The notes beneath the pieces are model-generated. The model searched no databases. It saw nothing but the letters and a program-made list of their open reading frames with translations, and had not been told where the DNA came from. A DNA stretch of 64,000 bases, taken from assembly GCF_012275375.1 (NCBI RefSeq), contig NZ_JAAZQJ010000005.1:1-64000 (forward strand), given 5' to 3'. Position numbers and translations under genes: made by a program. Of the stretch, positions 26,006 through 34,270 are shown one piece after another; position 1 is the first letter of the stretch, and each line of letters opens with the position of its first letter. This DNA is from Dyella sp. SG609 (GTDB lineage Bacteria > Pseudomonadota > Gammaproteobacteria > Xanthomonadales > Rhodanobacteraceae).

Positions 26006-27343
26006 ATGCATGCCAAGCAACACGTGGGATCGCGCACGTTGTCGGCGGTCCTCGGAAGCACCGCCAGCGCCCTCGCCTATGCCTGCCTGCTCAGCGCCGC
26101 GCCGGTATCGAATGCCATCGCGCAATCGCTGCCCGCCTGCGCGGCGGCGTGGAGTGCCGGCACCGTCTACGTCGGCGGCGACGTCGCCAGCGAGAACGGC
26201 GTGAACTACAAGGCCAACTGGTGGACGCAGGGCAACGACCCGGCCACCAACAACGGCGGCGCCGGCAGCGGCCAGCCGTGGACGTCGCAGGGCGCCTGCG
26301 GCGGCTCGGGTGGAGGCGGTGGCGGTGGAGGCGGCGGTGGTGGTGGCGGTGGTGGCGGCGGCACGCCTCCCCCGCCCCCGGGCACCGGCGCCAACCTGCT
26401 GTACAGCCCGTACAAAGACGTCACCATCAATCTCAACTGGAACACCAACACCATGCAGACCGCCGCGGCGACCGGAACGGCGATCCCCGTGGTCGGCAGC
26501 GGCAGCCTGTATTCCAACTACGTGCATAACCTCAGCGCGATCACCCTGGCCTTCGCCACCGGCGAATGCGGCAGCGAAAGCTGGGGCGGCATTCCCGGCG
26601 CCACCTTCGCCAGCGTCAACGTCGCGGCGCTCTCCAATGCGGGCCTGCCGTACGTGGTTTCCACCGGCGGCGCGGCGGGCAGCTTCACCTGCGGCAGCAC
26701 CTCCGGCATGGCCAACTTCCTGGCGCGCTACTACACGCCGCAGATGCTGGGCGTGGATTTCGACATCGAAGGCGGACAGTCGCAGGCGCAGATCAATGCG
26801 CTGGTAGCCGCGGCGGCCTATGGCCAGTCGCTGCATCCGAGCCTGCGCTTCTCCTTCACCCTGGCCACCCTGGCCGCGTCCGACGGCAGCTATGGCGGCG
26901 TCAACAGCCTGGGCGACATGGTGGTGCGCGCGGTCAAGGCGAATCCGTCGTTGACCAACTACACCATCAACCTGATGGTGATGGACTACGGCGCCGCCGG
27001 CCCGTCGATCTGCGTGGTGAGCAATGGCGTGTGCGACATGGGGCAGTCGGCGATCCAGGCTGCCAGGAACCTGCAGCACACCTATGGCATTCCACTGAGC
27101 AAGATCGAGCTGACCCCGATGATCGGCTTGAACGACAACACCGCCGAGACCTTCACCCTGGCCAATACCGACACGGTGGTGAGCTATGCGGTGAGCAACG
27201 GCCTGGCCGGCCTGCATTTCTGGTCGCTGGACCGCGACACGCCCTGCGCCAATGCCGGCTATGCCTCGCCCACCTGTAATTCGGTGCCGAGCACGTCGCC
27301 GCTGCAGTACACCAAGCGTTTCCTGTCCGACCTGGGCCGCTGA
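26006..27343 (+). CDS. Secreted GH18 chitinase with CBM5/12 domain
   Basis: The 445-residue enzyme should hydrolyse chitin outside the cell. After a signal peptide (cut near AIA-QS, about residue 37) comes a CBM5/12 module (AWSAGTVYVGGDVASENG, WWTQGNDP, QPWTSQG; about 43-95). A run of about 18 glycines and a TPPPPPG linker follow. The GH18 barrel carries GVDFDIEGG (catalytic Glu) in place of the commoner DGxDxDWE, so the first Asp of the motif is replaced. VMDYG and FWSLDRD are further family marks. A ribosome site (AGAGGAG) precedes the ATG. Upstream LacI-type palindromes suggest induction by chitin products. Confidence 0.9.
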   Translation: MHAKQHVGSRTLSAVLGSTASALAYACLLSAAPVSNAIAQSLPACAAAWSAGTVYVGGDVASENGVNYKANWWTQGNDPATNNGGAGSGQPWTSQGACGGSGGGGGGGGGGGGGGGGGGTPPPPPGTGANLLYSPYKDVTINLNWNTNTMQTAAATGTAIPVVGSGSLYSNYVHNLSAITLAFATGECGSESWGGIPGATFASVNVAALSNAGLPYVVSTGGAAGSFTCGSTSGMANFLARYYTPQMLGVDFDIEGGQSQAQINALVAAAAYGQSLHPSLRFSFTLATLAASDGSYGGVNSLGDMVVRAVKANPSLTNYTINLMVMDYGAAGPSICVVSNGVCDMGQSAIQAARNLQHTYGIPLSKIELTPMIGLNDNTAETFTLANTDTVVSYAVSNGLAGLHFWSLDRDTPCANAGYASPTCNSVPSTSPLQYTKRFLSDLGR

Positions 27344-27351
27344 GCCCGGGT

Positions 27352-27385
27352 GTGCGGGGCGGCCAGGCCGGCCGCTCCGCACTTT
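27352..27385 (+). terminator. Probable terminator after the chitinase gene
   Basis: GTGCGGGGCGGCC (27352-27364) and GGCCGCTCCGCAC (27370-27382) form a 13-bp stem with one mismatch, followed by TTT. Confidence 0.6.
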
Positions 27386-27479
27386 CCTGCTGCTTTCCTG
27401 CTGCGCCACGGCGTTACGATGCAGTCACCTTTGGACGAGTATTGCTGCACGTTCCAAGGGCACGGAAACCATCGCCGCC

Positions 27480-28187
27480 ATGAGCCGCCTGTACGACCTC
27501 TCGTCGCAAGCGCTGCGCGCACTCTACGACGCCCGCGTCGGCACCCCGCCGGTACTCGACCTGGCCGAACGCTTTCCCGACGGCCAGCGCTTCGCCGACG
27601 CCTGGACGGCGCTGCGCGACGAGGCACTGGCGCTCACCACGCACCTGCAGGCAGTGCCGCGCTTCCACGAGCTGATGGCCGAGCAGCGCGCCATCTCCGA
27701 CAACGACGGCCACGACTGGCGCATGTACCTGCTCAAGGTCTACGGCAACGACGTGGACGAGCACATGGCCGCCTGCCCCCTCCTGGGCGAACTGGTACGC
27801 ACCTCGCCGGACGTGCTCTCGGCGACGCTTTCGTTCCTGGCCCCGCACAAGCACATCCCGCGGCACCGCGGACCGTTCAAGGGCGTGCTGCGCTACCAGC
27901 TGGGCCTGTCGGTGCCGGTGCGCGAAGACGGCCAGCCGGCCGCGGTGCTGCGGCTGGCCGACCGCGATTACCGCATCGGCGAGGGCGACGCCATGCTGTG
28001 GGACGACACCTTCCCGCACGAGGTATGGAACGACAGCGACCAGTGGCGCATCGCCCTGCTGCTGGACGTGCGCCGCCGCCAGCTGCCGCCGGACATGGCC
28101 CTGCTGTCGCGCCTGCTGATCGCCGGCATCGGCGCGGTGGCGCGCCGGCGCCTGCCGGCCATGGTCGCCGCCGGCAGGAACGGCTAG
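27480..28187 (+). CDS. Aspartyl/asparaginyl beta-hydroxylase (LpxO-like) domain protein
   Basis: The 235-residue protein has the double-stranded beta-helix of Fe(II)/2-oxoglutarate dioxygenases. HKHIPRHRGPFKGVLRYQLGL holds the first iron-ligand His and substrate-binding residues, and DDTFPHEVWND the second His; DWRIALLLDV-like sequence closes the barrel. LpxO relatives hydroxylate lipid A acyl chains; others modify proteins or small molecules. The ATG at 27480 begins the conserved part. Confidence 0.85.
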   Translation: MSRLYDLSSQALRALYDARVGTPPVLDLAERFPDGQRFADAWTALRDEALALTTHLQAVPRFHELMAEQRAISDNDGHDWRMYLLKVYGNDVDEHMAACPLLGELVRTSPDVLSATLSFLAPHKHIPRHRGPFKGVLRYQLGLSVPVREDGQPAAVLRLADRDYRIGEGDAMLWDDTFPHEVWNDSDQWRIALLLDVRRRQLPPDMALLSRLLIAGIGAVARRRLPAMVAAGRNG

Positions 28188-28199
28188 GCCGGGAAACCG

Positions 28200-29204
28200 T
28201 CAGATCGACGCGCAGCGCAGCGCGTCTTCCAGCACCGACAGCAGGCGCTGCAGCCGTATGGGGTCCGGCACGGTGCGGCGCGCGGCGGACTCGATCCGCG
28301 CGGCCAGCGCGCAGACGTCGTGCTCGCCCAGCACCACGGTGCCGCCCTTGATGCGATGCGCATGGCGCACCACCGCCGGCCAGTCCGCCGCCGCCAGCGC
28401 GGCGCGGATCGCCGCCGCATCGCGCAGGCCTTCGCGGAAGAACACGGCGACAGCTTCGTTCTCCTGCGGCGGCGTGCCCGTGCAGAACCGCTGCAGTTCG
28501 TCCAGCGACCAGGGCCACTCGACCCAGGCATCGATATCCGCCGGCGCCGGTGCGGGCGATACGGCGACGTTGCGCAAGCCGGCGATGCGCGCCGGCGCAT
28601 GGCCGTCCTTGCGCTCCAGCAGGCGCAGCGAGGTGACCAGCGCCACGCGGTCGACCGCGGCCGCGCCGCCCAGCCACACCAGCCCGTAGTGCCCGGCGAT
28701 GGAGGCGCCGGCGACCGATGCGTCCGCCGCCGTATCGCACGCCACGCCCAGCCGGGCGAACTGCGCGGCCAGGATGCGGCGGCGCGCGGGATGATCCTCG
28801 ACCAGCAGCGCGCGCTCCCGCCCCACGGGCGGTACGGGCGCCTCGGTCGCCTCGCTGCCGGCGACATCGAGCTCGAATGAAGAACCCGCCGCCGGATCGT
28901 CCGCATAGGCCTCCACGCGCAGCCGGAACGCCCCCTCGTGCGACGTCCCGCGCCACAGCGCGAGCTGGACGCTGCCCGCGCCCGCGCGCAGGGCGACGCC
29001 TTCCAGCGCCAGATCCAGCAGCTGGCGCAGGCGGGGCTCGTCGAGGCTCAGCCAGGGCAAGGCGCCGCAGGGCAGCTCGATGCCGGCATCGATACCCATC
29101 TTGCGCAGCCGGCGTGCCTGCGCCTGCACGCAGGCGCGCGCCACGGCCAGCGCATCGCAGCGCCCCATCGCGTAGGTGGCGGCGGACGACGCTCTACGCC
29201 GCAT
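28200..29204 (-). CDS. Decayed hybrid kinase retaining an HPt domain
   Basis: The 334-residue protein looks like the C-terminal half of a hybrid kinase. There is no HisKA domain. The ATP-binding domain keeps only the N-box neighbourhood (DEPRLRQLLDLALEG), with the Asn and later glycine boxes gone. The receiver keeps the acidic pocket (ALLVEDHPARRR) but its phospho-acceptor Asp is replaced (YGLVWLGGAA). In contrast the HPt motif HAHRIKGG (His283) is intact. ATG at 29204 overlaps the upstream regulator stop by 11 bases; 29168 is an alternative. It could serve as a phosphotransfer protein for another kinase. Confidence 0.72.
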   Translation of the reverse strand: MRRRASSAATYAMGRCDALAVARACVQAQARRLRKMGIDAGIELPCGALPWLSLDEPRLRQLLDLALEGVALRAGAGSVQLALWRGTSHEGAFRLRVEAYADDPAAGSSFELDVAGSEATEAPVPPVGRERALLVEDHPARRRILAAQFARLGVACDTAADASVAGASIAGHYGLVWLGGAAAVDRVALVTSLRLLERKDGHAPARIAGLRNVAVSPAPAPADIDAWVEWPWSLDELQRFCTGTPPQENEAVAVFFREGLRDAAAIRAALAAADWPAVVRHAHRIKGGTVVLGEHDVCALAARIESAARRTVPDPIRLQRLLSVLEDALRCASI

Positions 29205-29874
29205 TGCGCGCCTGCAGCACGTGTTCGCGCATCTTGAACAGCTCCGCATCGCTCAAAATGCCCAGCTTCTTGTAGGCGGTGGACTTCTGCGTGCTGATGG
29301 TCTTCAGGCTGCGATTGAACTTGATGGCGATCTGGCTCACCGACATGCCGTCCAGGAAACAGCGCACCACCTCCCACTCGCGCGGCGACAGCGGCGATTG
29401 CCGGCGCGTCGGCAGCGCCTTGGCCAGGAACGGCGGCAGATAGGTTTCGCCGGCCACCACGCGGGCGATGGCGTCGGCCATCTCCGCGGCCGGCTGGTGC
29501 TTGGCGAAGAAGCCGTTGGCGCCTTCGCGCAGCAGCATGTTCACGGTGACCCGCTGGCAGTGCCCCGACACCACCAGGATGCGCAGCTCCGGATAGCGCG
29601 AGCGCAGCGCCTTGACCAGGGCCATGCCGTCGAGGTCGTCCTGGCCCAGCGCATAGTCCAGCAGCACCACGTCCACCGGAATCTCGGCCAGCATGGTGCG
29701 CAAGGTGCGGCTGCACTGGTGGCTGCCCACCACGGTGACCGCGCTGACCTGGCGCAGGTGCGAGACCAGGCCCTTGAGGATGAATTCGTGGTCGTCGAGC
29801 AGGGCGACGCGGATCAGGTTGCGCTGGTTCTTGCGGGTCAATGCAGGGGCTTGGTACGTGTTGGGAAAGTTCAT
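29194..29874 (-). CDS. RcsB-like LuxR-family response regulator, second copy
   Basis: The 226-residue regulator has a receiver (VALLDDHEFILKG; phospho-acceptor Asp73 in VVLLDYALG; Lys in FFAKHQPAAE) and a LuxR helix-turn-helix (LSPREWEVVRCFLDGMSVSQ, KTISTQK). It resembles the regulator at 4806-5480 in layout and partner gene order. AAGGTG precedes the chosen ATG at 29874. It is translationally coupled to the decayed kinase and divergent from pgaABCD, so control of PNAG synthesis is a reasonable guess. Confidence 0.88.
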   Translation of the reverse strand: MNFPNTYQAPALTRKNQRNLIRVALLDDHEFILKGLVSHLRQVSAVTVVGSHQCSRTLRTMLAEIPVDVVLLDYALGQDDLDGMALVKALRSRYPELRILVVSGHCQRVTVNMLLREGANGFFAKHQPAAEMADAIARVVAGETYLPPFLAKALPTRRQSPLSPREWEVVRCFLDGMSVSQIAIKFNRSLKTISTQKSTAYKKLGILSDAELFKMREHVLQARNAA

Positions 29875-30296
29875 GACGGGCACCTTGTTGAGGACCATGC
29901 GGACCAGGCGCGGCGCAATCCGCGGCTGCATGAAAATTGCAGCACGCACGCAAGCGCGGCATCCATGGGATTTCTCTGAAATGCCTGCTCTTTGCGATGT
30001 TCGTTGCCTAGGACTTTTCTGATTCCGCCGGGGTACCGATCCGGGAAAACTCTTCCTCACCGGCGACCGGCCCACGACCGCTACGGTGGTCCAGGGCAGA
30101 CGACACGGCTCGCCAGATGCCTTCCCGCATGCCACGGACGTCATGCGTCGACCCTGTGTCGGAGGCAGGCCGCGCTCTACCCCGGCGCGGCCTGTCTGGA
30201 AACTTTTCGATGCCGCTCGACCCGCGCACGACGCGAATGCGTCCCCAAGGCCACCGGCCGGCGCCGTCCGACGAGCGCCACAGCAGCAGCGCAGCC
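29875..30296. other. 422-base divergent intergenic region before pgaA
   Basis: No supported gene. It should hold the promoters of the RcsB-like regulator and of pgaABCD. Bases 29935-30025 are AT-richer than the surroundings. A segment near 30003-30021 (GCCTAGGACTTTTCTGAT) faintly recalls RcsB boxes, but the match is too weak to call. Confidence 0.5.
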
Positions 30297-32363
30297 ATGT
30301 ATCCAGTACCGCCCCGACAACGCGACCGTTCCGCGCCAGCCACGACCGGCCGCGGCGCGGGGTGCGCGGCGCTGGCTACGCTGGCTTTCGCGCTCGGCGG
30401 CGCCTCCCTGCATGCAAGCCCGGCCAATGCGCGCGACGAGCTGCTGTCGCGCGCACGCTCGCAGCACGAAGCCGGCCATCGCCTCGAGGCGCTGGCCGCC
30501 TGCGAAGACCTGCTGCTGCGCTGGCCCGCCGATGCGGACGCGCAGCGCCTGCGCATCGCGCTGCTGGCCGAACTCGGCGCCGCCGGCCGCGCGCTGGAAC
30601 TGGCGCAGCAGTTGTCCACCCCGCTGCCCGCCGCCGAACTGGCCCGGCTCCAAGCCGACGCTGCCGCGCACCAGGCGCGCTGGGCGCAGGCACTGCCTGC
30701 CGACACGCGCCATCCCTATGTGGAAGCCGACCGCGCGCTGAGCGTGCGCGGCGAGTCGCCCGCCGACGATGCGATCGCCGCGGCCGACCGCATGATCGCC
30801 CTGGCACGCGCCTCGCGCAGTGCCGAAGCCGTCGACGCCTACCGCACGCTCAGCCGCCGCGGCGGCGCGCTGCCGGCCTACGCCGACGCGCCGGTCGCCG
30901 ATGCCCTGCTGCAGCAGCGCCAGCCGGAGCAGGCCATTCCGCTCTACGAAGCGGCGGCGCAGGCGCACTCCGGCCCGTATTCCGAAGATGAAGCCGATCC
31001 GCGTATCGGCCTCGCCCATGCTTATCTCGAAGCCGGCCGCCATCGCCAGGCGCGGCAGTGGATCGACGGCGTCGCCGCCAGGGAACCGGCGTGGCTGCCT
31101 TCGCCCGGTTCCCTGCGACCGCGCGCCAATCCGCACAAGACCGAGGCCGATCTGGCCGCCGCCCTGGTACGCCAGGAAACCTGGCTCTATCGCGAAGCCT
31201 GGCAGCGCCTGCACACGCTGCGCGCGGAAGGCCCGGCCAACGCGCCGGTGTGGAACCAGCTGGCCGACGTGGAACGCGCGCGCGGCTGGCCGCGCCGCGC
31301 GGAAAACACGCTGATGGGCGCGGCGGGCCTGGACCCGGACGACACCTCGATCCGCCTCGGCGCCATCGAAGGCTGGCGCGATTTGAACGACTTCCCGCGC
31401 GTGGAACCGGCCATGCGCGAACTGGAAGCCGTGGTGCCGCGCGAGCCGCAGGTGCAAGTGGCCCGCCAGGCCTGGGATCGCCAGCGCGGCTGGCAGTTCG
31501 ACCTGGAACACGATCGCGGCCGCGGCGGCTCGCCCAACTTCGGCGATGCCGACCACGAAACCCAGGCCACCCTGCAAAGCCCGCTGCTCGACGACCGCTG
31601 GCGCCTCTACGGCATCACCCGCCTGGCCTTTGCCAACCTGCCGGAAGGCCACGCGCAGCGCGAGCGCCTCGGTGTCGGCCTTCGCGGCTATGCGCGCGGA
31701 CTGGAAGCCTACGTGCAGCTGCTGCCCGCCGTGGGCGGCGCCACCCGCCGCACCGCGGTGGAAGCCGGCCTGCGCTGGCTGCCGGACGATCACTGGACCT
31801 ATGCGCTGGACTGGAGCAACACCGGCGACGCCGACGTGCCGCTGCGCGCGCACTACTACGGCATCGCCGCGCATGCGCTCGACGCGTCGGCGCAATGGCG
31901 CGCCAGCGAGCTGAGCGCGATCAAGCTCAGCGCCAACGCCGACCGCTACAGCGATGGCAACCGGCGCTACGGCTGGGAAGCGGCGTGGACGCAGCGCGCC
32001 TACACCGCGGCGTGGTTCACCGTGGACGGCGGACTGCGGGCCGGCGCCACGCGCAACTCGCGCAGCGACGTGCCCTATTACAGCCCCTCGTGCGCGCGCT
32101 GGGCCGCGCTCACCGGGCGCCTGGAAAACCTGCTGTACCAGCGCTACGAGCGCAGCTGGAGCCATCAGCTGGAGCTGTCCTTCGGCAGCTACGACGAATG
32201 CCGCTACGGCAGCGGCTGGATGGCGAGCGCGCACTACGGCCAGCGCTGGGCGCCGCGCGGCGGCCTTGCCTTCGGCTGGGGCATCGGCTGGAACAGCCAG
32301 CCTTATGACGGCAAGCGCGACAACCGCGTGATGCTCGACCTCACCGTGCATTGGGGCGAATGA
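30297..32363 (+). CDS. pgaA: PgaA outer-membrane PNAG export porin
   Basis: The 688-residue protein exports poly-beta-1,6-N-acetylglucosamine. The N-terminal half (about 45-400) is tetratricopeptide-like helical repeats in the periplasm (ARDELLSRARSQHEAGHRLEA; RAENTLMGAAGLDP). The C-terminal half is an aromatic-rich beta-barrel ending MLDLTVHWGE. ATG at 30297 is chosen because a signal-peptide-like segment (GCAALATLAFALGGASLHA) follows. It is shorter than E. coli PgaA (about 800 residues). Its stop overlaps the pgaB start by ATGA. Confidence 0.9.
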   Translation: MYPVPPRQRDRSAPATTGRGAGCAALATLAFALGGASLHASPANARDELLSRARSQHEAGHRLEALAACEDLLLRWPADADAQRLRIALLAELGAAGRALELAQQLSTPLPAAELARLQADAAAHQARWAQALPADTRHPYVEADRALSVRGESPADDAIAAADRMIALARASRSAEAVDAYRTLSRRGGALPAYADAPVADALLQQRQPEQAIPLYEAAAQAHSGPYSEDEADPRIGLAHAYLEAGRHRQARQWIDGVAAREPAWLPSPGSLRPRANPHKTEADLAAALVRQETWLYREAWQRLHTLRAEGPANAPVWNQLADVERARGWPRRAENTLMGAAGLDPDDTSIRLGAIEGWRDLNDFPRVEPAMRELEAVVPREPQVQVARQAWDRQRGWQFDLEHDRGRGGSPNFGDADHETQATLQSPLLDDRWRLYGITRLAFANLPEGHAQRERLGVGLRGYARGLEAYVQLLPAVGGATRRTAVEAGLRWLPDDHWTYALDWSNTGDADVPLRAHYYGIAAHALDASAQWRASELSAIKLSANADRYSDGNRRYGWEAAWTQRAYTAAWFTVDGGLRAGATRNSRSDVPYYSPSCARWAALTGRLENLLYQRYERSWSHQLELSFGSYDECRYGSGWMASAHYGQRWAPRGGLAFGWGIGWNSQPYDGKRDNRVMLDLTVHWGE

Positions 32364-34264
32364 CCATGCCGCGCTGGCGCCACGCCCTGCTTCTGTTGCT
32401 CGCCCTGGCCGCACCCGCGGCCGGCGCTGTGGACCGCCTTGCCGCGGTGTCCGGCCCCGTGCCCGCACGCGCGCCGTTGCCGCCGCTCATCGTCTTGAAC
32501 TACCACGACGTGCGCGACGATATCCGCGACGCCGGCCGCCGCGACAGCACGGCGATCAGCACCGACCACTTGATCGCGCACTTCGAATGGCTGCGCGCCA
32601 ACGGCTTCCGCATGGTGAGCCTGGACGACGTGATCGCCGCGCGCCGCGGCGAACGCGCGCTGCCGCCGAAGGCCGTGCTGCTCACCTTCGACGACGGCCT
32701 GATCAGCTTCTACACCCGCGTTTTCCCGCTGCTGCGCGCCTATGGCTACCCCGCGCTGTTTGCCGTGGAGAACTCCTGGATGGATCTGCCGGAAGGCAAG
32801 CGCTTCGACTACAACGGCGAGAGCTGCGGGCGCGAATGCTTCGTCAGCTGGGCGCAGGTGCGGGAAATGCGCGCCTCCGGCCTGGTGGAAATCGCCTCGC
32901 ATACCGACGACCTGCACCAGGGCGTGCTCGCCAATCCGCAGGGCAACCTGATGCCGGCGGCGATCAGCCTGGCCTACGACCCGAAGAGCGGCTACGAAAG
33001 CCCCGAGGCTTACCGCGCACGCATCCGCGCCGACCTGGCGCACAGCGCCGACGAGATCGCCCAGCACACCGGCCGGCGCCCGCGGGCCATCGTGTGGCCG
33101 TATGGCGCATACAACCGCATCGCGCAGGGCGAAGCGGCCGCGCTGGGCATGGATGTCTCGCTCAGCCTGGACGACGAGCCGGTGCAGCTGGCGGAAGGGC
33201 GCAATATCCCGCGCCTGCTGATCTCCGACGACATTGGCGTGCAAGGCCTGGCTGCGCTGATCTACCGCCAGCGTGCGATCGATGCGCAGCGCGTGGTGCA
33301 GGTGGACCTGGACTATGTCTACGACACCGATCCCGCGCAGCAGGAAAAGAACCTCTCCGCCCTGCTCGACCGTATCCGCCGGCTCAAGCCTTCCCAGGTG
33401 TGGCTGCAGGCGTACGCCGACCCGGATGGCGATGGCGTGGCCGACGCCGTGTACTTCCCCAACCGCCACCTGCCCATGCGCGCCGACCTGTTCGCCCGCG
33501 TGGCCTGGCAGCTGCGCACGCGCTGCGAGGTGGAGGTGTATGCATGGATGCCGGTGCTGGCGTTCCGTTTTCCGCAGGCGAAAGACTTGCCGGCGCTGGG
33601 CCGCGGCAAGGATGGCGATCACTATCGCCTGGCGCCGTGGGATCCGCGCGTGCGCGCATTGATCGGCGACGTCTACGAAGACCTCGCCATGCACGGCGGC
33701 ATGACCGGCCTGCTGTTCTCCGACGACGCCTACCTGCGCGACACCGATGCGCTCGGCCCGCTCGCATCGGACACGCCGGCGCAGCGCACGCAATACCTGA
33801 TCGGCTTCACCCGCGAACTGGCCGACCGCGCGCGGCAATGGCGCGCGCAGCTGAAGACCGCGCGCAATCTCTACGCGCGCCCCGTGCTGCAGCCCGCCTC
33901 CGAAGCCTGGTTCGCGCAAAGCCTGGCCGCCTTCAACGCCGCCTACGACTACACCGCGCTGATGGCCATGCCGCAGCTCGACCAGGAGCCGGCCACCGAC
34001 GCCTGGTTCAAGCGCCTGGCCGCCGCCGTCGCCGCGCAGCCGCGCGGCATGGACCGCACCGTATTCGAGCTGGCCGCCGCCGACTGGCGCGCCGGCGGCA
34101 AGCCGGTGCCTGCCGACGTGCTGGGCGCGCGGCTGCGCCTGCTGCAGGCGCAGGGTGCGCGCCACCTGGGCTACTACCCGGACGACTTCGTCGCCGGCCG
34201 GCCCGCGCTGGAAGCGATCCGACCGTATATCTCCGCCGCCGAACATCCCTACCGGGAACCGTGA
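32360..34264 (+). CDS. pgaB: PgaB PNAG N-deacetylase
   Basis: The 634-residue periplasmic enzyme partially deacetylates PNAG before export. The CE4 deacetylase domain shows NYHDV, LTFDDGL (Asp111, Asp112), and SHTDDLH (His181, His186), matching the zinc triad of E. coli PgaB (Asp115, His184, His189). The C-terminal GH13-like domain (about 310-634) carries LLFSDDAYLRD. The signal peptide (LLLLLALAAPAAGA) lacks the lipobox cysteine found in E. coli PgaB, so this version is probably soluble. The ATGA overlap couples it to pgaA. Confidence 0.92.
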   Translation: MTMPRWRHALLLLLALAAPAAGAVDRLAAVSGPVPARAPLPPLIVLNYHDVRDDIRDAGRRDSTAISTDHLIAHFEWLRANGFRMVSLDDVIAARRGERALPPKAVLLTFDDGLISFYTRVFPLLRAYGYPALFAVENSWMDLPEGKRFDYNGESCGRECFVSWAQVREMRASGLVEIASHTDDLHQGVLANPQGNLMPAAISLAYDPKSGYESPEAYRARIRADLAHSADEIAQHTGRRPRAIVWPYGAYNRIAQGEAAALGMDVSLSLDDEPVQLAEGRNIPRLLISDDIGVQGLAALIYRQRAIDAQRVVQVDLDYVYDTDPAQQEKNLSALLDRIRRLKPSQVWLQAYADPDGDGVADAVYFPNRHLPMRADLFARVAWQLRTRCEVEVYAWMPVLAFRFPQAKDLPALGRGKDGDHYRLAPWDPRVRALIGDVYEDLAMHGGMTGLLFSDDAYLRDTDALGPLASDTPAQRTQYLIGFTRELADRARQWRAQLKTARNLYARPVLQPASEAWFAQSLAAFNAAYDYTALMAMPQLDQEPATDAWFKRLAAAVAAQPRGMDRTVFELAAADWRAGGKPVPADVLGARLRLLQAQGARHLGYYPDDFVAGRPALEAIRPYISAAEHPYREP

Positions 34265-34270
34265 GGCCGC

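Noticed and set aside
30003-30021. RcsB box upstream of pgaA
   Set aside because: The match to the known box is only partial and no dyad is evident; retained only as a remark in the intergenic entry.
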